A DNA stretch of 64,000 bases from Phytohabitans suffuscus. GTDB lineage: Bacteria > Actinomycetota > Actinomycetes > Mycobacteriales > Micromonosporaceae. Shown here piece by piece: positions 36,380 through 45,582 of the stretch. The position numbers and the translations under genes are program-made. The DNA lies in assembly GCF_011764565.1 (NCBI RefSeq), contig NZ_AP022871.1:4154320-4218319 (forward strand), in the 5' to 3' direction. Position 1 is the first letter of the stretch. The number at the start of each line of letters is the position of its first letter. The notes beneath the pieces are model-generated. The model had not been told where the DNA came from, made no database searches, and saw only the letters and a list, made by a program, of their open reading frames with translations.

Positions 36380-38707
36380 TCACCGCATGTTGAAGGTCTG
36401 GCCGAGCCAGGCAAGGTCCGTCTGGTCGCGTCGGCGTGCCTCCCGCTCGCGTGCGAACAGCGCCTCCGTCTTGGTCAGGACCAGGGTGTAGGGTCGCCCG
36501 CTGCGTCGGGTTTGGTGGTGCACCGCCAGTTCCGCCTGGTCGATCCTGCTGTGGACGTGCCTGCGCCGTTGTTCTGCCAGCGGCCACTCGAACGAGCGCC
36601 GTGCCTTGTCGGCAAGGAACGCGTCCAGGGTCTGGCACAGTTCGCAGTGGCATCCCTGCGGCAACTCGATCGACCAGTCGTCGGCGGACCGGGCCGGCTG
36701 GGACAGCCGAGTCGCAAGCCGCGCGGCGCAGTGGCGGGAAACGATGTCGAGTCCCGCCTCGCGATGCATATCGCGCCTGTTCTTGTGGGCGGCGCGCAGC
36801 GCGGACATCGCGCACACGAGCCGATCGTCATTGTCCGCGCACAGGAAGGCGACTACCTCGTCGCGCAGCTCTCTTGCCGCGAGGATCGCCGTACTCGCCA
36901 GCAGACCGGCGACGGCCGGCCCGAGTTCGCCCAGCGCAGTGTGCCGGTGGCTCGGCGTAGGGAACCGCGACAGCTCGGCCGCCGAGTCCCGCAGCGGGGT
37001 CCAAGCCGCGGCGGACAGCAGCCCGCCCACCATCACGCCGGCCCCACGTCCCTCGCGCAAGGCTTCGCAGATGGCCGGCAACGACTCCAGCCAGCTCGCC
37101 CGCTGTGCCTGCCATGACATGTGCGCCGGTCGATCCCGGCCGAACCAGCTCTCGACCGTGTCGCGGGTCCAGGACTGGCCGTAGTGCGCCGCGAGTTGGG
37201 CCAGCGATGCCGCGTGGGTGTGGCCCAGCATCTCGATCTGGAACGGGGCGAGCAGCATGGCCGCGATGCCCGGCTCGTCCAAACCCCGGGCGACCGTGAG
37301 CGTCCTGCCCAACAGGTGCTGGCCGTTTACCCCCGCGGCTACGCTCCAGAAGGAGCCGAGCGTGGTGGCCGCGTCTCGGGCCCCGGCCACGTCACCCACC
37401 TGGAGCAGATCGGCGAGCCGGTTCAGGGCCCAGCCGGGTGAGGCCTGTGCGCGGATCGCGTAGGACCAGCGGCGCGGCCACACCACGATCGCTGCTCTGC
37501 GGTACCAGCGGTCCATGGTGTTGCCGTAGTTGCCCATGTAGCCCTCGTACGACGAGTCGTGTGGCGACAGGTCGGCCGTGGGGGTGGTCGCGCACACCTC
37601 GTCGTCGAAAACGGTCAACGAGGTTTGCGTGGCCTCACCCGACTCGTCCAGCCAGCAGTCGAGGCTGGTCGTCGATTCGATGAGTTCCTGAAGCTCGTAG
37701 CCGTCCTCGCCGGACCCGTCGTCCTCGTCTTCGTCTTCCTGGTCGTCGTCCCAGTACCGGGCGCGCCGCCCGCCATACCCCCAGGGTTCGGCGTCTTCGG
37801 TGCTCCATGTCTCGTGTACCTCCGCCAAGGCCAAGGCGACCTCGCAGTCGGCCTCGTGGGCTGCGGCCCGTATCAGTGCGGCGCGGCTGGCGTCATCTCC
37901 CTTGAGGCGGGCCCAGCTCAGCGCACGCTGGGTGTACTCATGGTCGAGTAAATAGACCAGGCGGGTGGGTTCGTCAGAATCACCGAAGTGGTCGTTGAGG
38001 CAGCCGGCCAGTTCGGCGGCCCGGTCCGGGTCTGCCCGGCCCGCAGCGGCGGCGACTGTGTCGCCTTTGAGTAGCAGGTTGTAGGTCAGCACGACACGGT
38101 AGCCCGACGTGACCGGCCGGACATGGTGGCGGCAGTCCGCGTAGAAGGCGACGAACGACAGCGATTCCTTCGAGGACCGGTAGGTCGCTGTCTGGCCGGC
38201 GTGTTCGACCACGAGTACGCCGCCCGTGGACGCGGACGGAAGCGTGACCACCATGGTTCCGACCATGGTGTCGGCCTTTTCGGAATCCTGGTGCGGGGCG
38301 AAGAACTGGCCCGGTGCGTAAACCAGCATCGAGTGGAACTCCGCTGTCAGCTCGCATCCCTCCGGCAGGCTGAGATCGGCGCGCAGACGGTCGAGGACAG
38401 GCCGCAACGTGCCGTTCCACTGCCGCTTGTCGATCTTTATGCGGCTCTTCGGGATCTCCCACGTGTCGCGGACCCGCGCGTCCAGCAGCGTCTGCTCACC
38501 CTGGCCGAACTGGGCCGGCCGACCTATCAGGCACAGCTCTTTCGCCTGCCGGGCCGGGACGGGCAGGGCGATCGGGCCGACTCCGCTGACCTCCAGCCGC
38601 AGGTCGTCGGGGCGGGCGGTGCGTCGGGCACTGAATGAGCCCGTAGCCGCAGCCTCACCCAGAAGATTCGCGAACCGGTCACGCGGGAAGATCGCGGGCG
38701 AACGCAT
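36380..38707 (-). CDS. 2OG-Fe(II) oxygenase with large C-terminal region
   Basis: This is a 775-residue protein. Residues about 60-210 form a prolyl-4-hydroxylase-like double-stranded beta-helix: FFAPHQDSEKADTMVGTMVV gives the HxD, RHHVRPVTSGYRVVLTYNLL gives the distal His and the 2-oxoglutarate-binding Arg. The remaining 550 residues are helical, with an acidic EDEDDGSGEDG stretch and a CHCELCQ motif near the end that could bind zinc. I start at the ATG at 38707 (MRSPAIFPRDRF). The substrate (protein or nucleic acid) is unknown. It is divergent from the TOTE-like primase-helicase. Confidence 0.75.
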   Translation of the reverse strand: MRSPAIFPRDRFANLLGEAAATGSFSARRTARPDDLRLEVSGVGPIALPVPARQAKELCLIGRPAQFGQGEQTLLDARVRDTWEIPKSRIKIDKRQWNGTLRPVLDRLRADLSLPEGCELTAEFHSMLVYAPGQFFAPHQDSEKADTMVGTMVVTLPSASTGGVLVVEHAGQTATYRSSKESLSFVAFYADCRHHVRPVTSGYRVVLTYNLLLKGDTVAAAAGRADPDRAAELAGCLNDHFGDSDEPTRLVYLLDHEYTQRALSWARLKGDDASRAALIRAAAHEADCEVALALAEVHETWSTEDAEPWGYGGRRARYWDDDQEDEDEDDGSGEDGYELQELIESTTSLDCWLDESGEATQTSLTVFDDEVCATTPTADLSPHDSSYEGYMGNYGNTMDRWYRRAAIVVWPRRWSYAIRAQASPGWALNRLADLLQVGDVAGARDAATTLGSFWSVAAGVNGQHLLGRTLTVARGLDEPGIAAMLLAPFQIEMLGHTHAASLAQLAAHYGQSWTRDTVESWFGRDRPAHMSWQAQRASWLESLPAICEALREGRGAGVMVGGLLSAAAWTPLRDSAAELSRFPTPSHRHTALGELGPAVAGLLASTAILAARELRDEVVAFLCADNDDRLVCAMSALRAAHKNRRDMHREAGLDIVSRHCAARLATRLSQPARSADDWSIELPQGCHCELCQTLDAFLADKARRSFEWPLAEQRRRHVHSRIDQAELAVHHQTRRSGRPYTLVLTKTEALFAREREARRRDQTDLAWLGQTFNMR

Positions 38708-39138
38708 GGCAAGACTGTAGTCACCTCCCGCCGAGCGGGCAGCGCGCCCCGACCGAGCGGCTCCCACCGACTACGGCGAAGATCCGCCTGCTGATCGTTC
38801 GACGTGGAGCTGCGAGCGGCAAATATACCGCTGGTATCGGGAACGGCCCGGTCGCAAAGGATCGGCACGAGGAGCACCTAGCCAAGCGAACGAGAAGGGG
38901 CACCATTGCCCGCTGGTGGAGTGTCGCGACGTCCGAGGCTATTGCCCCGCAGCCGTGGCCACCGGTCGTAGTGCGACGAACGCTCCGAATACCGCCGGAG
39001 TCAGGGAGGGTGTCGACCGAGCCGGCCCGGGCGTCTTCGACCGACCCGAGGGAGCGAAACGCCGGCCCCTTTGCCGGACGGATGCCACGTGTGACGGTCA
39101 GCCGTGGGCTAGCCGTGCGAGGATTCGCCAGTGGCCCC
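38708..39138. other. Divergent spacer, no recognised gene
   Basis: These 431 bp separate the oxygenase gene from the primase-helicase gene. The frame of the latter is open upstream into this region, so part of it could be coding if an earlier start is used. Confidence 0.4.
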
Positions 39139-41492
39139 GTGGATGTCGTAGCGGAGAGCGAGATCGCTGGACTCCGTCGCGAGCTGGAGCGGTTACGTGC
39201 GGAGAACATGCGCCTCTCGCGTCTGCTGGATTTGCGTGGCCAGGGCACGGCTCCGGCGCCGGAGCAGCTCTCTGCGGCGGTCGCCGCACCGGGGCTGGTC
39301 GCGATGTCGTCGCCGGTCGAGGACAAGTTGGCGTTGTACGCCGACCGGTTCCGGGCACGGACCGACGTGTACGCGCTGCGCTGGGAGAACGGCCGCACCG
39401 GGGGGAGCGGATGGATGCCCGCGGTGGCGGGTGGGTGGCGAAAGGGACGGACCGGAAACGGGCCGCCTACCTTCCGCTCACCGCGGACGTGGTCGCCGCC
39501 CATCTTGTCGGCGACGTGTTCATGGGGCTGTATCCACTGCTCAGCGACAACACGTGTCACTTCCTGGTCGCGGACTTCGACGGCCCGGCCGCGATGCTCG
39601 ACGCGCTCGCGTACAGCAAGGCGGCCCGCGCCAGCGGCGTGCCGGCGACGTTGGAGATCTCGCAGTCGGGGCGTGGCGCGCACGTGTGGGTGTTCTTCAC
39701 CGACCCGGTCCCGGCCGCCGTGGCACGTTCCGTCGGCACGGCGCTGGTGCACGAGGCGATGGTGCTGCGCGGATCGATGGACCTGCGCTCCTACGACCGC
39801 CTGTTCCCGAACCAGGACGTCCTGCCCGATGGCGGCTTCGGCAACCTCATCGCCGCGCCACTACAAGGCCGACGTCGCCGGGACGGGCTGACCCTGTTCC
39901 TGGACCTCGCGACCCTCGAGCCGCACGAGGACCAGTGGGCATTCCTGTCGACCCTGGACCGGCTCAGCCCAGGCGAAGCGGCACAGGTTGCCCGACGGGC
40001 GAGGCGGGCGGTCGTAGGCGGAGAGGTCGCCGCGATGAGCAGGTCGGACGCGACTCGGGTGCACCCTGCGCTGTCCGCGATAGTTCACGCAGAGCTCGGT
40101 GCCGGGCTGAGTGTGGATGCATCTCAGCTCACTGCGGCCGCGCTGTCGACGTTCAAGCACGCGGCCTCCATGGCCAACCCGAAGTTCTACGAACTGCAGC
40201 GACTACGCAAGTCCACGTGGGACACTCCCCGGTTTATCCGCGGGTACGACATCACCCTTGATGATCGCCTGATTCTGCCGCGTGGCCTGCGCCATGCGGT
40301 CGCCGGGATCGTCGAGCGTGCCGGATCGCGCCTGGACGTCACGGACATGAGAAACCCCGGCCGCGAGATCGATGTCCCGTTCAGCGCCGAGCTCGACAGC
40401 AAGCAGGGCGCTGCGGTCAGCGCATTGCTCGCGCATGACGACGGCGTGCTGGTTGCCCCGCCTGGGTCCGGGAAGACGGTGATGGCCTGCGCCGTGGTCG
40501 CCGAGCGCGCGGCCTCGACGCTGGTGCTGGTCGACCGCAAAGCCTTGGCCGAACAGTGGCGTACACGGATCGAACAGTTCCTGGGCATCCGACCCGGGCA
40601 GGTCGGCGGGGGTAGGCGCAAGCTCAGCGGGGTGGTCGACATCGCGATGCTGCCCTCGCTGGCCAGGCGCCACGACGTCGCTGAACTCACGGCGGGATAC
40701 GGGCACATCGTCGTCGACGAGTGCCACCACCTCGCGGCCACCGCATACGACCATTCGGTCAAGCGGATCGGCGCGCAGTTCTGGCTCGGGCTCACCGCGA
40801 CGCCAGTGCGGCGTGACGGACTCGGCGACCTCGTCACCTGGCAGCTCGGACCGGTCCGGCACACGATGACCCAGGACGATCCGGGCACGCTCCTGGACGC
40901 CGCGGATACGGACGCCGGGCCTCGACGCCTGCTGTACGTCCACGAGACCGAGTTCCACTCCGACGGCGTCGACCTGTCCTCCCCGGCGGCGCTTGCCGCG
41001 TTGCACAGCGCTCTGGTCGCGGACGAAGCCCGCAACACCCAGATCGTCGCCGATGTGAACGCCGCACTGAGCCGTGGGCGCAACTGCCTCGTGCTCACCC
41101 GACGGGTCGCGCACGTAGACGCCCTCGCGTCCTTGCTGGCCTCCCGCGGGCATGAGGCGCTCGTGCTGCAGGGCGGCATGTCCGCCAGCGACCGGCGAGC
41201 CACAGTCAACCGCTTGGCCGAGACCCGGGCCGGAGAAGGCGTGCTCGTCATCGGTACCACGCCGTTTATCGGCGAGGGCTTCGACGCTCCAGCGCTCGAC
41301 ACGCTGTTCCTCGCGGCCCCGGTCTCCTTCGACGGGCTGCTCATCCAGTGCGCCGGCCGGGTGGTACGCGCCGCCCCTGGCAAGGATGTCGCCGAGGTTC
41401 ACGACTACCACGACCGGGCAACCCCGATCCTCGCCGCCTCGCTACAACGCCGCATGCCCGGCTACCGCACGCTCAGCTTCACCAGGGCATAG
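39139..41492 (+). CDS. TOTE-type primase-helicase, frame broken
   Basis: A short coiled coil (IAGLRRELERLRAENMRLSRLL) leads into an archaeo-eukaryotic primase-like domain of the kind I recall as AEP-TOTE (TDVYALRWENGRTGGSGW, HLVGDVFMGLYPLL, FLVADFDGPAAMLDAL, then SYDRLFPNQD). A superfamily 2 helicase follows: VLVAPPGSGKTVMA, HIVVDECHHL, LGLTATPVRRD, IQCAGRVVRA. The frame slips -1 at GGG (39444-39446) within the primase domain. The start is uncertain; I used the GTG at 39139. A decayed relative lies at 55484-56485. The family is linked to bacterial conflict and mobile elements. Confidence 0.78.
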
Positions 41493-41892
41493 TGTGCGGC
41501 CTGCGGCAGCCGTTCCGGTCCGCTATCCCAGGTACCGGCGGCGGCTGGCTCAATGGGGGAGCCCGGCTTTATTGAACACATCCTGTAACTTGATTGAACA
41601 CATCCTGTAACTTGGCGGCGGCCAAGTGCCGGCCTCGGCGATTCGCAGGAGCTGATCGACCAGCCAGTCCGGATCCTGGGCGCAACATGAACTGACCAAC
41701 GTCGCACGCGACGTCGACGCGGACTTCGTGTTTTGTCCCCTTCCTAAACCTCAGCTTCCGTGGCGGCTGCCGACCTGTGACCTGCGGTTTCTTTCCGTCC
41801 GCGCCCGCTGGTCGGCCCGTGTGCGGTCGCTCGGTGCTCGGTGCTCGGTGCTCGGCGCGCCGGTCGCGATCGCGTCGCCGGTGTCCGGTATG
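41493..41892. other. Spacer with short tandem repeat, no gene
   Basis: I find no convincing gene here. The region contains a perfect 22-bp tandem repeat and ends in the vapBC direct repeat. Confidence 0.45.
41571..41614. repeat. Two perfect 22-bp tandem copies
   Basis: The unit ATTGAACACATCCTGTAACT plus TG occurs twice head to tail. It is AT-rich against its surroundings. Confidence 0.85.
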
Positions 41893-41929
41893 TTGCTCCA
41901 CATTTATACGCAGCTGTAGTATCGGATAC
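41893..41929 (+). promoter_or_regulatory. Promoter and dyad of vapBC copy 2
   Basis: TTGCTC (41893) and TAGTAT (41917) are spaced 18 bp apart. The dyad GTATC-G-GATAC (41919-41929) overlaps the -10 box and touches the ATG at 41930. A leaderless, self-repressed transcript is the likely reading. In copy 1 the last dyad base is changed to T. Confidence 0.5.
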
Positions 41930-42139
41930 ATGAAGACGATGATCGACTTGAACGACGAGGCGCTGGAGCTTGCCGCCAAGGAGCTGGGCACCACGACGAA
42001 GAAGGACACCGTCAACGCCGCGTTGGAGTTCGTAGCCAACCGGCGCCGTCGTATCGAGCAGCTGCTCGACGATCCCTACGCGCTGGGCGTGGGTCCGGAC
42101 ATCGCCGATCCGGAGGTCATGCGGCAGGCCCGCCGGTGA
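41930..42139 (+). CDS. vapB: VapB-type antitoxin, intact copy
   Basis: This is a 69-residue antitoxin of the actinobacterial type that begins MKTMIDLNDEALELAAKE. A ribbon-helix-helix (TTKKDTVNAALEFV) is followed by an acidic C-terminal tail with DDPYALG and ADPEVMRQARR, which should bind the toxin. It overlaps the VapC GTG by 4 bp. Confidence 0.9.
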   Translation: MKTMIDLNDEALELAAKELGTTTKKDTVNAALEFVANRRRRIEQLLDDPYALGVGPDIADPEVMRQARR

Positions 42140-42573
42140 CGATTCCGGTCGGCCCGGGGCAGCTCTATCTCATCGACACTTCCGCACATGCCAGGATCGG
42201 ACATCCGGCGATCCGCAACGTCATCGCCGGCCTCATCGTCGATCGTGCCGCCGCGACCTGCGTGACGGTTGACCTGGAGGCCGGCTACTCGGGGCGCGAC
42301 CTCGCCGGCGTGCGCGCGATCGCTGAGCGCCGCAAAGCTCTCTACGTCGTGCTGCCGGTCAGCGAGGTGATCGCCGACCGGGCCCGTGATGTCCAGCTCC
42401 GGATGGCCGCGCGCGGTCACCACCGGGCCGCCGGCGTGATCGATCTGTTGACCGCCGCGGTGGCGGAGCACCACGGCGCGGTGGTCCTCCACTACGACGC
42501 CGACTTCGAGCACATCGCGGCCACGACCGGCCAACCGCACGCCTGGATCGCGCCGCGGGGCACTGTCCCCTGA
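42136..42573 (+). CDS. vapC: VapC-type PIN toxin, intact copy
   Basis: This is a 145-residue PIN ribonuclease, nearly identical to the orphan copy at 33592, with acidic residues in YLIDTSAHAR, VDLEAGYSG, VIDLLTAAVAE and HYDADFEHIA. It ends after RGTVP and starts at a GTG overlapping the antitoxin stop. Confidence 0.92.
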   Translation: MTIPVGPGQLYLIDTSAHARIGHPAIRNVIAGLIVDRAAATCVTVDLEAGYSGRDLAGVRAIAERRKALYVVLPVSEVIADRARDVQLRMAARGHHRAAGVIDLLTAAVAEHHGAVVLHYDADFEHIAATTGQPHAWIAPRGTVP

Positions 42574-42627
42574 TGGTTGACACGTCGAGCGTTCTCAACC
42601 AGGTGGCGTGGGTACGGCCCGAGTGAG

Positions 42628-42643
42628 GTACAGTTTTCTGTAC
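42628..42643 (+). promoter_or_regulatory. Palindromic operator of the yefM-yoeB pair
   Basis: GTACAG-TTTT-CTGTAC is a perfect inverted repeat 15 bp before the antitoxin start. It contains TGTAC half-sites like the TGTACA cores bound by E. coli YefM-YoeB. Confidence 0.6.
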
Positions 42644-42658
42644 GTCTCGGAGGTGGGC

Positions 42659-42934
42659 ATGCGAACCGTCAACTTCACCCAACTACGGCAGAACCTCGCC
42701 GCTGAGCTGGACAGCGTGATCAACGATGCGGAGGAAGTGGTGGTGACCAGGTCGGGCCACGAGCCGGTGGTCATCGTGCCGCTCGCGGAGTACGAGGCGA
42801 TGAAGGAGACGGAGTACCTGCTTCGTAACCCGAGCAACGCCGCAGCTCTGCGCCGGTCCATCGCGGAACTGGAACGCGGTGAAGCCGGCGAGCGAGAGCT
42901 CATCGATCCCACCACCATCCGGGACACTGCGTGA
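42659..42934 (+). CDS. yefM: YefM/Phd-family antitoxin
   Basis: This is a 91-residue antitoxin. The N-terminal Phd/YefM DNA-binding domain reads VNFTQLRQNLAAELDSVIND, then VVVTRSGHEPVVIVPLAEYE. The C-terminal tail (YLLRNPSNAAALRRSI) is the YoeB-binding segment. GGAGGTGGG precedes the ATG at 42659. It overlaps the toxin start by 4 bp. Confidence 0.93.
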   Translation: MRTVNFTQLRQNLAAELDSVINDAEEVVVTRSGHEPVVIVPLAEYEAMKETEYLLRNPSNAAALRRSIAELERGEAGERELIDPTTIRDTA

Positions 42935-43188
42935 GGCTGGTCTTCACGCCTACCGCGTGGGAGCAGTACCTCAGTCACACCGACCGCAAGCTGGTCAAGC
43001 GGATCAACGACCTTATCGCGGATGTCATGCGCAACGGCTACGAGGGCATCGGTAAGCCGGAGCCGCTTCGCGGAGAACTATCAGGCTTCTGGTCCAGACG
43101 TATCGATCGCGAACACCGGCTGGTGTACCGGATCACCGAGGGCGACATCGAGATCGCCGCTTGTCGATACCACTACGCCGACAGGTAG
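42931..43188 (+). CDS. yoeB: YoeB-family mRNA interferase toxin
   Basis: This 85-residue toxin is of near-canonical YoeB length and sequence: GKPEPLRGELSGFWSRRIDR contains the catalytic Glu and Arg, and the end IAACRYHYADR has the His-Tyr pair. Members cleave mRNA on the ribosome. The GTG start overlaps the antitoxin stop. Confidence 0.95.
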   Translation: MRLVFTPTAWEQYLSHTDRKLVKRINDLIADVMRNGYEGIGKPEPLRGELSGFWSRRIDREHRLVYRITEGDIEIAACRYHYADR

Positions 43189-43497
43189 GCGGTCTTCGAC
43201 GCTGCCAGGCACGCCGCGAAGTCCGGCGGGCAGAAGGTGGTGCTCCTGTCCCAGCCACTCTTCGCTGCCGCGGTGGTCGCCTACGACGCGGCAGGGCCGC
43301 ACGCACCGCGCTGGGTCTGGTTGGACGAGGCGATGACGGGTGTCGACGCCGCGGTCAAGGCATCGTTCATGGGCCCTGACCGTCGATTTCGCGCTCGACG
43401 TCATGCTGACCGCGCACGACGAACACCGGGCGCCCAACAGATTCCGGCTGAGGGTTGTTCGCGGAGCTTCACCAAGGCGAGCCGGGACCCGGCCATG
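43189..43497 (+). pseudogene. C-terminal fragment of an SbcC/JetC-like ATPase (TIGR02680 type)
   Basis: The sequence starts mid-domain right after the YoeB stop: KVVLLSQPLFAAAVVAYDA, then PRWVWLDEAMTGVDAAVKAS (the Walker B with LDEA) and FMG. After one frame change at about 43368 it continues LTVDFALDVMLTAHDEH. That is the end region of the SMC-like subunit of Wadjet-type (DUF2397/2398/2399-linked) systems. Nothing of the N-terminal or coiled-coil parts remains, so it is a relic. Confidence 0.65.
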
Positions 43498-44038
43498 AGT
43501 GACCCGCCACCCGGCCTGGTGGCGTGGGCCCGGATGTCCGGGCCGTCGATCGTGCTCGACGCCATCCGGCAGCGGGCCACAGCCGATGCCGACAGGGCTG
43601 CCTCGTCCGGGCTCTGGCGACCTGCACACCTTGACCGAGCAGGTATCCCGCGCGCTCGTCGTCAATCTCCCGCTACTCGGACCGGCGCCGGCGGCGCTCT
43701 GGAGCGCCACCGCACCGGGCGAACCGCTTTGGCTGTCCTTGCTGCTCTACGCACAGCACCAAACTCCACTGCACGAGGAGACACTCGGGGTTTGGCTTTG
43801 GAAACAGGTGGACATTTTGCCCTGACTGGTACAGATTTGATCGAAATATTGTAGTCCGCAGTTTTTGCGTGACTCTCAGTGCGAGGTTGGCGATCTGCTA
43901 CATCGCAACATCGACATCTCGCTGATCAGCGATGTACTGTCGGCGCGGATCACGGAGATGAAGATCGCTGATCTGCTACGTCACATTGGTACCGGGGCGC
44001 TGGCGGTGGCAGATCGGGAGGCGTGGGCGGGAGTGAGC
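43498..44038. other. Unassigned remnant region
   Basis: Two short overlapping frames (from 43496, SDPPPGLVAWARMSGP; and GDLHTLTEQVSRALV to 43825) look like pieces of one former gene separated by a frameshift. They may be another part of the same lost cassette. I cannot name them. The last 200 bp before the HTH gene hold no gene. Confidence 0.4.
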
Positions 44039-45016
44039 ATGTCGTCGAGGGCGCGGGGCCCTGTGGTAGCCAAACGTCAGCTGCGTCGAAGACTTCGGCA
44101 GGCGCGAGTTGCGGCGGATAAGAGCCAGACCGATGTCGCGGCGGCGCTGGATTGGTCGCCGTCCAAGATCCTGCGGATCGAGAATGGCCAGGTTGGCGTG
44201 CAAACGTCCGACATCGTCGCGTTGTTGACGCAGTATCCGCAGCTGAGCTCGGAGCAGGTCGAGGAGTTAGTGGCGCTCGCCCGGGAAAGCCGGAAGGCAA
44301 CCGTCAGCAGCCGCTACCGAGATGTGCTCTCCAGGCCATTCGCGGAGTGGCTTGATCACGAGGCGTTCGCTGCGGAGATCATCCAGTATGAGACCAAGTT
44401 CGTTCCGGGTGTGTTGCAGACAAGGGCATACGCGGAGGCGATCGTACGGGCGCTCTACGGCAAGTCCGTGGACGACACGACCGTGGGCCGGATCGTCGAC
44501 GTGCGCATGACCCGCGCACAGACCCTCACCGGCCCCGACGGTCCGAAGATGTCGTTCATCGTGGACGAGGCGGTGCTTCGGCGTGCCGTTGGCAACGAAG
44601 GTGGATCGGTTGGCTACAGGGTCATGGTGGAACAGCTTCGACAGTTGCAAGGCCTGAACACTGCGGGGCAGGCGGCGGTCCCGGCCGAAGTGAACCCAAA
44701 CCTTGCAGTCCAGGTCGTCCCGTTCGAACTCGGCGGTTACCAGGCACTCCAGAGTCCGTTCGAGGTTCTCGGGTTCGAGGACGAGGACGACGAGAACATG
44801 CTCTACCTGGAACTGCCCGGCGGTGATGAGGTCATCCGCGACCGCATGGACGAGATCATCCCTTACATGGACATGTTCGCGGATCTCCAGCGCCGTCTGG
44901 CTTCCCCTGACGCGACCAACGACATCATTGACCGGGTTATCGCCTTGATGGAAGGCGGCCGCAACGGCATTCCAGATCCGCGCGACGCGACGGCCGCCAA
45001 GGCGCCGGCCAACTAG
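44039..45016 (+). CDS. XRE-family regulator with DUF5753 domain
   Basis: This is a 325-residue protein. The N-terminal HTH covers about residues 15-70 (LRRRLRQARVAADKSQTDVA, then SPSKILRIENGQVGVQ). The DUF5753 domain follows (FVPGVLQTRAYAEAIVRAL, then MSFIVDEAVLRRAVG, LAVQVVPFELGGYQAL). Such proteins are usually paired with a small DUF397 protein and act in developmental or toxin-antitoxin-like regulation in Streptomyces and relatives. Here the DUF397 gene lies 1.1 kb downstream. The ATG at 44039 follows GGGAG. Confidence 0.9.
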   Translation: MSSRARGPVVAKRQLRRRLRQARVAADKSQTDVAAALDWSPSKILRIENGQVGVQTSDIVALLTQYPQLSSEQVEELVALARESRKATVSSRYRDVLSRPFAEWLDHEAFAAEIIQYETKFVPGVLQTRAYAEAIVRALYGKSVDDTTVGRIVDVRMTRAQTLTGPDGPKMSFIVDEAVLRRAVGNEGGSVGYRVMVEQLRQLQGLNTAGQAAVPAEVNPNLAVQVVPFELGGYQALQSPFEVLGFEDEDDENMLYLELPGGDEVIRDRMDEIIPYMDMFADLQRRLASPDATNDIIDRVIALMEGGRNGIPDPRDATAAKAPAN

Positions 45017-45132
45017 GCCGCCCGGTTTCGCCCGCGCTAACGGGGACCTGCCGGATCCAGCCGATGGTGATCGGGTCCGAATGTTACCGAGCCGCGGTGT
45101 CCCTACCTCGACAAGCCCTCATTTGGACGATC

Positions 45133-45582
45133 ATGACAAACGGTCCACGGGATGACCGCCCGTCTCGCCACCCGCCCGCCAACCCCGCACCTGGGGACGC
45201 TGCTCAGCCCGACAAGGTGACCCATTTGGTTGGCAAAGTCATCGACGCCTGCAGCGAGGCCATGAACGACCCGGCGAAGGCTAAGGAGGCTCGGCGGTTC
45301 TTCATATGGCCGCTGTACGCTGGGCTCGGTTCTGTGGTCGCGCTTGGGGTGACGATCGCAGTCTCGGTGGGAGAGGTAAACCTTGACCTTCAGCCGTTGG
45401 CAGGAAGTGCCAGCGGCTGGTGGGGTGTTTTCGGCTTAGGTGGCAGTGTGGCCGGCGTTGCCCTCGGCGCACGGCAACTGCGCCGCTGGCGGGCTCATCG
45501 ACGTACTCAACACTCATCGACGTACTCAACACAACGGGCGACAACGCGGAGAACGCCTCGCTCGAACCAAAAGGTCGACTAG
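45133..45582 (+). CDS. Small membrane protein, unrecognised
   Basis: This 149-residue protein has a soluble Pro-rich N-terminus, two transmembrane helices (about 60-82 and 96-117) and a basic Arg/Thr/Ser tail. No family is recognised. Its stop codon abuts the stop of a convergent gene. Confidence 0.5.
   Translation: MTNGPRDDRPSRHPPANPAPGDAAQPDKVTHLVGKVIDACSEAMNDPAKAKEARRFFIWPLYAGLGSVVALGVTIAVSVGEVNLDLQPLAGSASGWWGVFGLGGSVAGVALGARQLRRWRAHRRTQHSSTYSTQRATTRRTPRSNQKVD

Larger units (their letters stand above)
41876..42590. repeat. Direct repeat, copy 2 (intact vapBC cassette)
   Basis: This is the full-length partner of 33494-34046, in the same orientation and 8.4 kb away. Confidence 0.85.

Noticed and set aside
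41571..41614. A CRISPR array start.
   Set aside because: Only two abutting copies with no spacer and no cas genes; no CRISPR array is seen anywhere in the window.
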